From Bacteroidota bacterium (GTDB lineage: Bacteria > Bacteroidota > Ignavibacteria > UBA10030 > UBA8401), in the NCBI GenBank assembly GCA_021796215.1, contig JAJYOK010000002.1, positions 186,001 through 250,000 of the forward strand: a stretch of 64,000 nucleotides of DNA, in the 5' to 3' direction. Positions 26,651 through 35,550 of the stretch are shown one piece after another. The notes beneath the pieces were generated by a model. It did no database searches. It was not told the DNA's origin and saw nothing but the letters and a program-made list of their open reading frames with translations. Position numbers and translations under genes: made by a program. Within the stretch, counting starts at the first letter, position 1. Each line of letters opens with the position of its first letter.

Positions 26651-29600
26651 CTAACGCTTAAAAGCTTCGGTGAGCAATTGCTCCTGCTCTTCATTATGCC
26701 GTTTCAGCGAACCGGTTGCTGTTGAAGCGCTTGCAGGACGACCTGCGTAGCGAAGCATTTGTGAGGGCAGGATAAGTTCACGCAAACGAGGTTCAAGATA
26801 ATTCCACGCCCCCATATTTTGCGACTCTTCCTGCACCCAGACAACATCACGCACTGAAGAATATCTCTGAAAAATTTCTTCCAATTGCCGCTGCGGATAC
26901 GGATACAATTGTTCGAGGCGAACAATGACAGCGTCACTGATTTTTTCCGTTTGGAGAAATTGTACCGCATCGTAATAGACTTTTCCGCTGCACAAAATTA
27001 TTTTCTCCACTGAGGAATTCACCGTTTCTTTTTCATTCCCAAAAGGATTTCCAACAATCACTTCGCGAAATTTTCCTTCAGAAAATTCTTTTGCCAAAGA
27101 CACCGCCATCGGATGCCGCAGCAGACTTTTCGGCGTCATCAGCACCAGCGGTTTTCGTTTGCTGTCGTGCATTTGACGACGCAGCACATGAAAATATTGT
27201 GCCGGTGTTGAGACGTTGCACACCTGAAGATTATCTTCGGCGCACAACTGCAAGAAACGCTCGAGCCGCGCGCTCGAATGTTCCGGTCCCTGCCCTTCGT
27301 ATCCATGTGGAAGCAGCAGCACAAGATCACACGGCTGCTGCCATTTCGCCTCAGCGCCGGCAATAAACTGGTCAATCATCACTTGCGCGCCGTTCGCAAA
27401 ATCGCCGAATTGCGCTTCCCACATCACAAGAGAAAGCGGGTCGGCAACGCTGTAACCGAATTCAAAGCCGAGCACCGCCGCTTCAGAAAGAAGACTGTCG
27501 AACGCCGTATATTTTGCCTGTCCATTTCGAATATGATTCAACGGAACGTACTCGTCTCCTGTAATTGCATCGAACAAAATTGAATGACGCTGGCTGAAAG
27601 TTCCGCGCGAGCTGTCTTGTCCGCTCAGGCGTACCGGCATTCCTTCAAGCAAAAGCGAACCGAACGCAAGCGATTCAGCAAATGCCCAGTCAATTTTCGT
27701 CGCGTTGGGATCGAATGTTCTGCGATGATCGAGAAACTTCACCAATTTCGGATGAACGTTGAATCCTTTCGGAACAAAGCCGAGCCGATGCGAAATTTCT
27801 TCGAGCAATTCCATACTGACAGCAGTTTCTCCAACCGGTTGAATCTTTTTCAATTCTTCTTCTGAAACCGCCAACGGAACTTCCGCTTTGAAATGCATCT
27901 CCCGTTTTTGCGTCGCTTCAAATGCGCGTTCAAAACGAAGTTTTGTTTGCTCGTCAAGATGTGCAAGCTCGTCCTGCGTAATTTCACCGTTCTTCAACAG
28001 CCGCTCCGCATAAATCTGACGCACGGAAGGATGCTGTTTTATTTTTTTATAGAGCAGCGGCTGCGTGTAACTCGGCTCGTCCCCTTCATTGTGTCCGTAG
28101 CGGCGATAGCAAAACATATCAATGACAACATCTTTTTTGAACTCGCGGCGGTATGCAAGCGCGAGCTTCGCAACACGGGCGGCGGCTTCGGGATTGTCTC
28201 CGTTGACGTGAAAGATCGGCGCCTGCACCATACGCGCAACATCGGTACAATACGGCGTTGAGCGGGCGTCATCCGGCGACGTTGTAAACCCGATTTGATT
28301 ATTGATGATAATATGAATCGTTCCGCCGGTGCGATAACCTTCCAACTGAGAAAGATTCAATGTCTCTGCAACGATGCCCTGTCCGGCAAATGCCGCATCG
28401 CCGTGAATGAGAATCGGGATGAACTGCTCGCGGTTCTCATCGCCGCGGCGTTCCTGCATCGCGCGCACGATCCCTTCCACAACAGGATTAACAGCTTCAA
28501 GATGGCTTGGATTCGGTGCAACTTCAATTTCGATTTTATTTCCGTTGAGTGACGTGTGCTCGCCATGCGCGCCAAGATGATATTTCACATCGCCGGAACC
28601 TTGAATTGAATCCGGATCGTTTCCTTCAAACTCCGAAAGAATTTTTACGAGCGGTTTGCCGATGGTGTTTGCAAGAACATTCAATCTGCCGCGGTGCGCC
28701 ATGCCGATCACCGCACGAGACGTGCCATGATCCGCCATATCATCGAGAAGCACATCGAGAATCGGCATCAACGTTTCGGCGCCTTCGAGCGAGAAACGTT
28801 TGTGTCCAATAAATTTTGTATGAAGAAAATGTTCGAAACCTTCGGCGGAAGAAAGGACAGAGAGAATCCGTTTTTTACGGCGCGGGCTGAGCGGTGCGCG
28901 GTTGCACGTCGGTTCCATTTGCTTTTGCAGCCACTGCTTTTGCACCGGATGCTGAATGTTCATGTACTCTACGCCAATAGAGCCGCAGTAGGTCGCCTGG
29001 AGCATGTCAAGAATTTCCCGAAGTGTGGAGTTGCCGAATCCTTCTGCTTCTGCACTGACGAAATGGCGGTCCAAATCCCACACAGTCAATCCATAATATG
29101 CCGGGTCAAGTTCCGGATGATTGTGCGGTTCGTTCACAAGCGGATCGAGATGTGCAATCAAATGGCCGCGCACGCGGTACGCGTTAATCAACTGCAGAAC
29201 GCGGGCTTGCTTTTCAATAAATTCAGTATTTGTTCCGCCGGCGATATTAGGATTTCGATCCTGCTGCCAACGAACCGGCTCGAACGGAATTTTCAAATCG
29301 GAAAAAAGTGAATCATAAAATTTTTCTACCGATTGGTGATCAGTTCCGAAGGAGTCCTTTGTGACCTCCGGCTGATCCTCGCCAAGAAGAAGCGTGTGAA
29401 TGTACGCAAGAAATTGCCCCGACTCTGCCCCCTGAATAACACGATGATCGTACGTGCAGGTAATATTCATCACCTTGCTCACACCTAACATTGCGATTGT
29501 ATCGGGCGACATTCCTTGATATTCTGCCGGATAGTTAATTGTTCCCGTGGCAATAATTGCTCCCTGCCCCGGCATCAGCCGCGGCATTGATGACACAGTG

Positions 29601-30439
29601 CCGACAGTTCCGGGATTGGTCAGCGTGATTGATGTTCCTTGAAAATCGGACGGATCGAGCGCACTGGTTCGCGCCTTTTGAACGATGAGATCATACTCAT
29701 GAACAAATTGTTCGAACGTCATCGTTGCGGCATCTTTGATGTTCGGAACCAAGAGCGAGCGCGAACCATCCTTCCGCGTCACATCAATCGCCAGGCCGAT
29801 GTTGATCTGTGGCTTCTCGTCGCGGTACGGCTGTCCTTCAATCATCGCAAACGACGCATTGATTGACGGGAATTTTCGGAGCGCTTTTACGATTGCCCAC
29901 GCAACAATATGAGTGTAGGAAATTTTTCCGAGAGAACGCGCCGCAAGATATTGATTCAAAATTCTCCGGTTCTCATCCAGCACTTTCACAGGAATCGTCC
30001 GCAGCGACGTTGCGGTAGGAAGCGCAAGGCTCGCTTCCATGTTTTCAACAATCTTCGCCGCCACACCTTTGATGGCAGTAATTTTTTGAGAAGGCGTTTC
30101 TTCAGATTGTACCGGAGAAATTTTTTGTGTAGAAATCTGTCGGACAGGCCGGGATATTTTTGGCTCTGGCGGAATTTCAATGTCGCCTTTGGCGCCATGT
30201 TCCATTCCATCCACAGCATCGGCAAAAAGTTTGCGCCACGTTTCATTCACAGACTGCGGGTCGGCAAGATATTCCTGAAGAATATCCCACACATACGTCG
30301 TGTTCGGACCGAATGATTCGAGGATTGCTTCTAATTTTTGCGCTACAGGCATATCATCAGCCAAGGGCTGATCAGCCTTTGGCTGAGCCTCTGGTCGCAA
30401 AGGACTCCTTTGGAGCTGAGAGACACCGTTGCTTTTCAT
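26651..30439 (-). CDS. kgd: Multifunctional 2-oxoglutarate decarboxylase/dehydrogenase (E2-E1 fusion)
   Basis: 1262 residues. Residues ~30-75 match the E1 N-terminal helix (FGPNTTYVWDILQEYLADPQ). Residues ~120-350 form an acyltransferase (E2) domain without a lipoyl domain; TCTYDHRVIQGAESG contains the catalytic His332. From ~400 to the end is a complete ThDP-dependent E1o with GDAAFAGQG and NNQIGFTT cofactor sites. This order is that of actinobacterial KGD/OdhA. It oxidises or decarboxylates 2-oxoglutarate in the TCA cycle. The first ~29 residues are encoded by palindromic DNA; translation might instead start at Met30 (30352). Confidence 0.95.
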   Translation of the reverse strand: MKSNGVSQLQRSPLRPEAQPKADQPLADDMPVAQKLEAILESFGPNTTYVWDILQEYLADPQSVNETWRKLFADAVDGMEHGAKGDIEIPPEPKISRPVRQISTQKISPVQSEETPSQKITAIKGVAAKIVENMEASLALPTATSLRTIPVKVLDENRRILNQYLAARSLGKISYTHIVAWAIVKALRKFPSINASFAMIEGQPYRDEKPQINIGLAIDVTRKDGSRSLLVPNIKDAATMTFEQFVHEYDLIVQKARTSALDPSDFQGTSITLTNPGTVGTVSSMPRLMPGQGAIIATGTINYPAEYQGMSPDTIAMLGVSKVMNITCTYDHRVIQGAESGQFLAYIHTLLLGEDQPEVTKDSFGTDHQSVEKFYDSLFSDLKIPFEPVRWQQDRNPNIAGGTNTEFIEKQARVLQLINAYRVRGHLIAHLDPLVNEPHNHPELDPAYYGLTVWDLDRHFVSAEAEGFGNSTLREILDMLQATYCGSIGVEYMNIQHPVQKQWLQKQMEPTCNRAPLSPRRKKRILSVLSSAEGFEHFLHTKFIGHKRFSLEGAETLMPILDVLLDDMADHGTSRAVIGMAHRGRLNVLANTIGKPLVKILSEFEGNDPDSIQGSGDVKYHLGAHGEHTSLNGNKIEIEVAPNPSHLEAVNPVVEGIVRAMQERRGDENREQFIPILIHGDAAFAGQGIVAETLNLSQLEGYRTGGTIHIIINNQIGFTTSPDDARSTPYCTDVARMVQAPIFHVNGDNPEAAARVAKLALAYRREFKKDVVIDMFCYRRYGHNEGDEPSYTQPLLYKKIKQHPSVRQIYAERLLKNGEITQDELAHLDEQTKLRFERAFEATQKREMHFKAEVPLAVSEEELKKIQPVGETAVSMELLEEISHRLGFVPKGFNVHPKLVKFLDHRRTFDPNATKIDWAFAESLAFGSLLLEGMPVRLSGQDSSRGTFSQRHSILFDAITGDEYVPLNHIRNGQAKYTAFDSLLSEAAVLGFEFGYSVADPLSLVMWEAQFGDFANGAQVMIDQFIAGAEAKWQQPCDLVLLLPHGYEGQGPEHSSARLERFLQLCAEDNLQVCNVSTPAQYFHVLRRQMHDSKRKPLVLMTPKSLLRHPMAVSLAKEFSEGKFREVIVGNPFGNEKETVNSSVEKIILCSGKVYYDAVQFLQTEKISDAVIVRLEQLYPYPQRQLEEIFQRYSSVRDVVWVQEESQNMGAWNYLEPRLRELILPSQMLRYAGRPASASTATGSLKRHNEEQEQLLTEAFKR
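30358..30412. repeat. Two palindromes inside the start of kgd
   Basis: CAGCCAAGGGCTGA/TCAGCCTTTGGCTG (30358-30385) is a 28-bp palindrome with one mismatch; CAAAGGA-C-TCCTTTG (30398-30412) is perfect. They encode a proline/glutamine-rich tail (residues ~10-28) absent from the conserved core. Resembles a palindromic element inserted in frame, or a 5' leader if Met30 is the start. Confidence 0.5.
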
Positions 30440-30638
30440 TAAAAATTATCCGTTGAAATCGGCAAATGACAAGATGCAGAACACCTCTAACCTGTCCGCC
30501 ACGTTTTTGGCGGAAACGTCCTACATCTGCTGGAATGATACAATGTACGTAATTTCACCTATTCCAACAATCAGCGGGAAGGCGGTGTTCCGTGTGGGGA
30601 AGAAAGAAGAGAGACAATGACAGAAAGTGGTAGTTCAA

Positions 30639-30668
30639 CTTATTCCCACGCTGGAGCGTGGGAGTAAG
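30639..30668. repeat. Intergenic palindrome
   Basis: CTTA-T-TCCCACGCT-GG-AGCGTGGGA-G-TAAG, arms of 14 nt with one mismatch. It immediately follows the universal stress protein gene (stop 30673) on its leftward transcript, without a T-run. Probably a REP-type repeat or processing hairpin. Confidence 0.55.
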
Positions 30669-30672
30669 ATTA

Positions 30673-31266
30673 TTACACCCTTTCATCCACGAAATCGCGT
30701 TCGTCCGAGCGAACGACGAGCACCGGACACGGCGCTTTGCGGACTATTTTTTCTGCCGTACTGCCGAAGAGAATGTGCTCGACTCCCGTGTGCCCGTGCG
30801 TAGCAAGAATAATTAAATCGATGTTTTCGTCTTTAGCAAAGGAAGCAATTTCTACAAACGGCAAGCCGGTTTTCACCAGCCATTCGGACGCGACAAACCC
30901 TTTAATTTCTTTTTCAACAAGTTCCTTCAACTCTCCTTCCGCTTTTGTCCGAAGTTCAGCTTCCACATTCGGCAACCCGATTTGTCCGAAGCTGAAGTCT
31001 GCCGGATAAATCGTCGGCTCAACAACATACACAAGATACAGCTTCGCTTTGAACTGATGCGCAAACGGAATTGCATACTGCAATGCCTTCCTCGCATGTT
31101 CGGAAAAATCTATCGGAACTAAAATTTTTGTGAGAGCAATGGAAGGGGATTTTTGCGCTGCAGTTTTTGGTGCCGCATTGCGCGCTGTGGTTTTTTTATT
31201 CCGCCATGCTTTTGGCTTGGCTTTCAGCATTTTTTTCTGTGTCGCTTTTTTTGCGCTCGATTTCAT
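30673..31266 (-). CDS. Universal stress protein with Lys/Ala-rich N-terminal tail
   Basis: 197 residues. Residues 1-42 are a basic, low-complexity tail (KKATQKKMLKAKPKAW, AAPKTAAQKS) resembling histone H1-like tails. The UspA domain (~43-188) starts TKILVPIDFSEHARKAL and ends with the ATP-binding motif GHTGVEHILFGSTAEKI, so an ATP-binding member. The tail may bind nucleic acid or acidic partners; that is inference. A cNMP-binding gene lies upstream. Confidence 0.9.
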   Translation of the reverse strand: MKSSAKKATQKKMLKAKPKAWRNKKTTARNAAPKTAAQKSPSIALTKILVPIDFSEHARKALQYAIPFAHQFKAKLYLVYVVEPTIYPADFSFGQIGLPNVEAELRTKAEGELKELVEKEIKGFVASEWLVKTGLPFVEIASFAKDENIDLIILATHGHTGVEHILFGSTAEKIVRKAPCPVLVVRSDERDFVDERV

Positions 31267-31311
31267 GAGACGGCTCCTTTCCCAAAGGATTTTTCAATCT
31301 GTGATAATTCT

Positions 31312-31821
31312 TCAGCCGGAAGCCAATTTGCCCTTAGCTGAAAGAGCATCAAGCTCGGCACGAACTTTGGCAAGTTCCTGATTTGTATTGCGCAGACGTT
31401 CACCGATAATTTCTGCCAACTTCAAAACAATTTTCAATCCGGTTGTAGGAGATTTTTCAATCACTTCAAAAAGATCAGGGCGGAAGAAGCCGATAAGATT
31501 TGCATCCGTACGAACGATAACGGAGGCAGAGCGCGGAGATTCATCGAGCAAAGCAAGCTCGCCGAAAAAATTACCATCCTTTAAAACGGCAAGCTCCTTT
31601 TTGATTTTATCCTTCTCCATCAATGCAACAACGACTTCACCGTCTTCGATCACATACATTCCTAAGCCGGGATCGTCTTGATAAAAAACATACTCCCCCG
31701 CCACATATTGACGGCGATGAACAATGCCGGCAATCGTACGCAGTTCGCGGCGTTTAAGATTTTCAAACACTGGCACTTTGGCGAGGAGGGATTCTATTTC
31801 AGTCGGCTTGCGGTGTATCAT
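31312..31821 (-). CDS. Cyclic nucleotide-binding domain protein
   Basis: 169 residues from ATG 31821; the frame is open up to 31950, but the upstream 43 residues are not domain-like. A cNMP-binding jelly roll (~10-125) begins KVPVFENLKRREL and has the phosphate cassette FFGELALLDESPRSASV, with the Glu and Arg that hold cyclic nucleotide. A C-terminal helix (~130-165) follows. No DNA-binding helix-turn-helix is present, so it is not a Crp-type regulator by itself. Start site is uncertain. Confidence 0.8.
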   Translation of the reverse strand: MIHRKPTEIESLLAKVPVFENLKRRELRTIAGIVHRRQYVAGEYVFYQDDPGLGMYVIEDGEVVVALMEKDKIKKELAVLKDGNFFGELALLDESPRSASVIVRTDANLIGFFRPDLFEVIEKSPTTGLKIVLKLAEIIGERLRNTNQELAKVRAELDALSAKGKLASG

Positions 31822-31953
31822 GGACGTTTCTTCAAAAAGTGGAGACCAGCTTACCGGAACATCATATTGTCTTTCACTCCGGTGAGAGGAATTGTACGCT
31901 TTCCATAAACGAAATTCAACTCCGCCAATACAAACGGCGGACGAGTACACATC

Positions 31954-32871
31954 TTAAACAAAATTTAACCAGCCGTGGGGATCGATTCCTTCTTCAACAA
32001 CCTGCATAAAACGCTTCTGTAATTGCCGTGTTATCGGACCGGGTTTTCCTTCGCCGACTTTGATGCGGTCAATCGAACAAATCGGCGTAATCTCCGCAGC
32101 GGTTCCTGTAAAGAATACTTCATCGGCGATGTAGAGCATTTCGCGGGGAATGTGCGTTTCAACAACGGAAAGTCCGGCTTCGCGCGCAAGCGTCATCACC
32201 GAAAGGCGTGTAATGCCGGGAAGCAGCGCGTCAATGAGCGGCGGCGTAAAAATCGTGTTGTCGCGGACGACAAAAATATTTTCTCCGCTTCCTTCACTGA
32301 TATGTCCGTACACGTCGAGCGCAATACCTTCCGCATATCCATCGGCAATTGCTTCGAGCTTGATCAACTGCGAGTTCATGTAATTTGCGCCGGTCTTTGC
32401 CATTGTGGGAAGTGTATTCGGTGCAGGCCGCGCCCACGAGGAAACGCGAACATCAATTCCTTTATCAAGCGCATCGGCTCCCAAATATTTTCCCCACTCC
32501 CACACAGCAATTGAAATTTCCATCGGACAGCCAAGCGGATTCACTCCGACATCGCCATAACCGCGATAGACAACGGGGCGGATGTAACATGCCTTCAATT
32601 TATTTGCTTTGATCGTTTCTTTGATCGCCGTTTCAAGCTGTTGCTTTGTGTAAGGAATTTCTGCGCGGTACATTTTTGCTGAATCATACAACCGATCAAG
32701 GTGTTTGTCCAAACGGAAAATTGCTGAGCCTCGTTTCGTATTGTAACAGCGAATTCCTTCGAACCAGCTTGAGCCATAGTGAATAACGTGCGACAGTACG
32801 TGAATCTTCGCGTCATCCCAATTGACCAGCGTACCGTTCATCCAGATTTTTTCGACCTTTTTGACAGCCAT
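31954..32871 (-). CDS. ilvE: Branched-chain amino acid aminotransferase
   Basis: Class IV PLP aminotransferase of valine, leucine and isoleucine metabolism. 305 residues from ATG 32871, which has CGGAA 5 bp upstream; an ATG 6 bp earlier is less well placed. VIHYGSSWFEGIRCY, RPVVYRGYGDVGVNP and the PLP lysine in YMNSQLIKLEA are visible; GYAEGIALD and EGSGENIFVV are the later blocks. Length and motifs fit IlvE rather than D-amino-acid transaminase. Confidence 0.95.
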   Translation of the reverse strand: MAVKKVEKIWMNGTLVNWDDAKIHVLSHVIHYGSSWFEGIRCYNTKRGSAIFRLDKHLDRLYDSAKMYRAEIPYTKQQLETAIKETIKANKLKACYIRPVVYRGYGDVGVNPLGCPMEISIAVWEWGKYLGADALDKGIDVRVSSWARPAPNTLPTMAKTGANYMNSQLIKLEAIADGYAEGIALDVYGHISEGSGENIFVVRDNTIFTPPLIDALLPGITRLSVMTLAREAGLSVVETHIPREMLYIADEVFFTGTAAEITPICSIDRIKVGEGKPGPITRQLQKRFMQVVEEGIDPHGWLNFV

Positions 32872-32953
32872 GATCATTCCGTGTTTTTAATATTGAGAAT
32901 AGAGAATTAAATCCTAATATTGAATTTCTAAATTCTAAACAAATCTAAAATTC

Positions 32954-34072
32954 TCAAATATTCATTTCATACAACCGGTATGTTTTATACCTGCTTGCGT
33001 TCATCATTTCAGCGGCGCGATTCATCATTACATTATCTTCCAACACCCAGCTCGCTTCGCCGTATTGGTAACCGAGTTTTTTTGCACGGGCAGCGGTTTC
33101 GTAAAACAAAACGCCCGCCGCTCCGCTTCGCTGATGTTCCGGCACAACACCAAGAACGATGATGCGAACAAGATTGATCTCTTTTTTCTTTGCATACAAA
33201 TAATACAATCCCTTGAGCAATCCGCCTTTCTTGTTGTACTTCAGCGCAATGTTGATATCGGGCAATGACAGCGCAAAACCGATCGTCTTTCCTTTTGCTT
33301 CCGCGATAATAACAAGATCGGGAACGACAAGCGGCTTCAAATCTTTTGCGAGCGCGTCAAACTCCGCGTTCGTCATCGGCACGGCGCCCCAGTTACGCGA
33401 CCACGCTTTATTATAAATTTCTTTAATCCGGTCAACGTCGCCTTTGAAATCTTTCATGTTCAGCGAACGGAACGTCAGCCCCTCGCGCTGTTTCACAATT
33501 TCGTTGAAGCGCGTCAAACGCTCGGAGTACACGGAATCCTGCGAAAGCAGGTACGCATACAAGTCTTTCAGTTTTTTCATTCCGTACTTCTCAAATAAGT
33601 TTGCATAGTACGGGGGATTGTACGTCATCAGCACGACCGGGCTTTTATCGAAAGCGTCAACAAGAAGTCCGTACTCATCATTCACCGATGGGCTTGCAGG
33701 ACCGCGCATTTGTGTCATGCCTTTGGAGCGAAGATAATTCTTTGCCTCGTTGAATAACGCGTCGGCAACTTCCTGATCGTTCACCGATTCATAAAAACCG
33801 AAGAAGCCGACTTTGTCTTCATGTTCTTTGTTGTGATTGTAATTCACAATTGCACCGATGCGCCCGACAACTTCTCCGTTGCGTTCCGCAAGGAACAGTT
33901 CCATCTCGCTGTGTTGGTAGAACGGGTTCTTCTTTTTGTCAATCAGCTTCTTGCGATCCATGATAAGCGGCGGAACCCAATGAGGATCATCTTTATAAAT
34001 CTTCCAGAGAAATTTGATGAACTTCATTTCGTCAGCCGAAGTGCGAACCGGACGAATCGTAACAGCACTCAT
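32954..34072 (-). CDS. GNAT-superfamily acyltransferase, candidate ceramide synthase
   Basis: 372 residues. The N-terminal region (RPVRTSADEMKFIKFLWKIY, PHWVPPLIMDRKKLID) and two GNAT-like modules can be seen; VVGRIGAIVNYNHN and LVRIIVLGVVPEHQRSGAA match the acyl-CoA-binding strand and loop. Proteins of this family stand next to serine-palmitoyltransferase-like genes in sphingolipid-making bacteria, where a GNAT enzyme acts as bacterial ceramide synthase. That role is inferred from context. GGAGGGT precedes the ATG. A terminator lies between it and the SPT gene upstream. Confidence 0.8.
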   Translation of the reverse strand: MSAVTIRPVRTSADEMKFIKFLWKIYKDDPHWVPPLIMDRKKLIDKKKNPFYQHSEMELFLAERNGEVVGRIGAIVNYNHNKEHEDKVGFFGFYESVNDQEVADALFNEAKNYLRSKGMTQMRGPASPSVNDEYGLLVDAFDKSPVVLMTYNPPYYANLFEKYGMKKLKDLYAYLLSQDSVYSERLTRFNEIVKQREGLTFRSLNMKDFKGDVDRIKEIYNKAWSRNWGAVPMTNAEFDALAKDLKPLVVPDLVIIAEAKGKTIGFALSLPDINIALKYNKKGGLLKGLYYLYAKKKEINLVRIIVLGVVPEHQRSGAAGVLFYETAARAKKLGYQYGEASWVLEDNVMMNRAAEMMNASRYKTYRLYEMNI

Positions 34073-34094
34073 ACACCTACACCCTCCTCAAAAA

Positions 34095-34129
34095 GAATCC
34101 CGTCTGGCTATTGCAGCGTGACGGGATTC
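34095..34129 (-). terminator. Intrinsic terminator between SPT and GNAT genes
   Basis: GAATCCCGTC (34095-34104), 15-nt loop, GACGGGATTC (34120-34129), T-run on the leftward side. It lies after the SPT-type gene (stop 34177) and just before the GNAT ATG (34072), so readthrough would set the ratio of the two enzymes. Confidence 0.75.
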
Positions 34130-34176
34130 AATACTGATATTGATTAGAACCGTGGCGCCTGCTGCGCCATTTACAA

Positions 34177-35373
34177 TTAGTTTATCACGCCAAGCTTTTT
34201 AGCAATAACTTCAAAAATTTCCAGAATCTTATCAAGATGCTTCTCTTCATGAGTTGCCATGTAGCTGGTGCGAAGCATCTCCATTCCGGGCGGCACACCG
34301 GGGCGAACAAACGCATTCACAAAAACTCCTGCGTCGTACAGTTCGCGCCAGAAAATCAACGTCTTGTCCGTATCGCCGATAATAACAGGAACAATTGCTG
34401 ACTCGTGCCCGTCAATGACGCGCAAGCCCATTGCTTGGAATCCTTCACGCATTTTCACGGCGTTGTCGTGCAGCCGTTGAATCCGTTCCGGTTCAGCTTC
34501 GAGAATATCCAACGCTGCCAGTGCAGACGCAACGGATGCCGGTGTCGGGCTGGCACTGAAAATCAACGCCGGTGCGTGATGCTTCAGATAATTGATGACC
34601 GAACGCTTGCCGCACACAAATCCGCCGAGCGACGCAAATGTTTTGCTGAATGTTCCCATCGTCAGATCAACATCTTTTTCAAGGTTGTAATGACTTGCCG
34701 TGCCGCGCCCGCCTTTTCCGATCACGCCGGTGGCATGGGCATCGTCAATCAACACCCGCGCGTTATATTTCTTCGCAACCCGAATCAATGCGGGAAGGTC
34801 AACAATTTCGCCGGACGTGCTGAACACTCCGTCTGACACGATCAATTTTCCTGCATCGAGCGGAAGTTTTGAAATCACCGCTTCGAGATGCTTCATGTCG
34901 TTGTGTTTGTAGCGCGCCATTTCGGCTGTCATTCCAAGTGCCATCATGTTTCCGGCAACAATACAGGCGTGGTTATCTTTGTCGGAAATAACATAGTCGC
35001 CGCGCTGAACAAGCGTCGGAATAATTCCCTGCGCCGTTTGATAGCCGGTGCTGTAGAGCAAACAATCCTCACTTCCGATAAACTTTGCCAATCGCGCTTC
35101 GAGCTCAATGTGCAAATCAAGCGTCCCGGTGAGGTAGCGTGAGCCGGAACAGCCTGTGCCGTATTTTTGAATTGCTTTTTGTGCAGCTTCTTTAACTTTG
35201 GGATGAGCAGTAAGACCAAGATAGTTGTTCGACCCTGCCATGATAACTTCTCTCCCCTCCATGAGAACAACCGGTCCCTCGTTTGCTTGAATAGGACGAA
35301 AATAAGGATAAACGCCTTTTGCTTTAACCTCGTCCGCAAGCGTAAAAGCGGAACACTTATCAAATAAATCCAA
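34177..35373 (-). CDS. spt: Serine palmitoyltransferase-type alpha-oxoamine synthase
   Basis: PLP enzyme condensing an amino acid with an acyl-CoA. 398 residues from TTG 35373, chosen because AAGGAG lies 5 bp upstream and the protein then starts MDLFDKC as in the family; the frame stays open to 35496. [30 protein letters not shown] and the PLP lysine in [12 protein letters not shown] are diagnostic of the alpha-oxoamine synthase family. The N-terminus and neighbours favour serine palmitoyltransferase over glycine C-acetyltransferase or BioF. Confidence 0.88.
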   Translation of the reverse strand: MDLFDKCSAFTLADEVKAKGVYPYFRPIQANEGPVVLMEGREVIMAGSNNYLGLTAHPKVKEAAQKAIQKYGTGCSGSRYLTGTLDLHIELEARLAKFIGSEDCLLYSTGYQTAQGIIPTLVQRGDYVISDKDNHACIVAGNMMALGMTAEMARYKHNDMKHLEAVISKLPLDAGKLIVSDGVFSTSGEIVDLPALIRVAKKYNARVLIDDAHATGVIGKGGRGTASHYNLEKDVDLTMGTFSKTFASLGGFVCGKRSVINYLKHHAPALIFSASPTPASVASALAALDILEAEPERIQRLHDNAVKMREGFQAMGLRVIDGHESAIVPVIIGDTDKTLIFWRELYDAGVFVNAFVRPGVPPGMEMLRTSYMATHEEKHLDKILEIFEVIAKKLGVIN

Positions 35374-35550
35374 GATATCTCCTTCGAATATGATGTGATT
35401 CTCCCCGTTTTCAATAACGAGTTCTCGCACTGCAAGCCGACTCTCCGCATCGTCATTCATAAATTGATTCTTACAGGCGTTTTCAATATACTTCATCGTG
35501 AAAATAAAGTCAACTTACGTTTTCTACTTCTTATCTTTCTAAAAAATTCA

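Noticed and set aside
34177-35373. Glycine C-acetyltransferase or BioF
   Set aside because: Same fold family, but the N-terminal motif and the GNAT and dehydrogenase neighbours favour serine palmitoyltransferase; no threonine dehydrogenase or biotin genes nearby.
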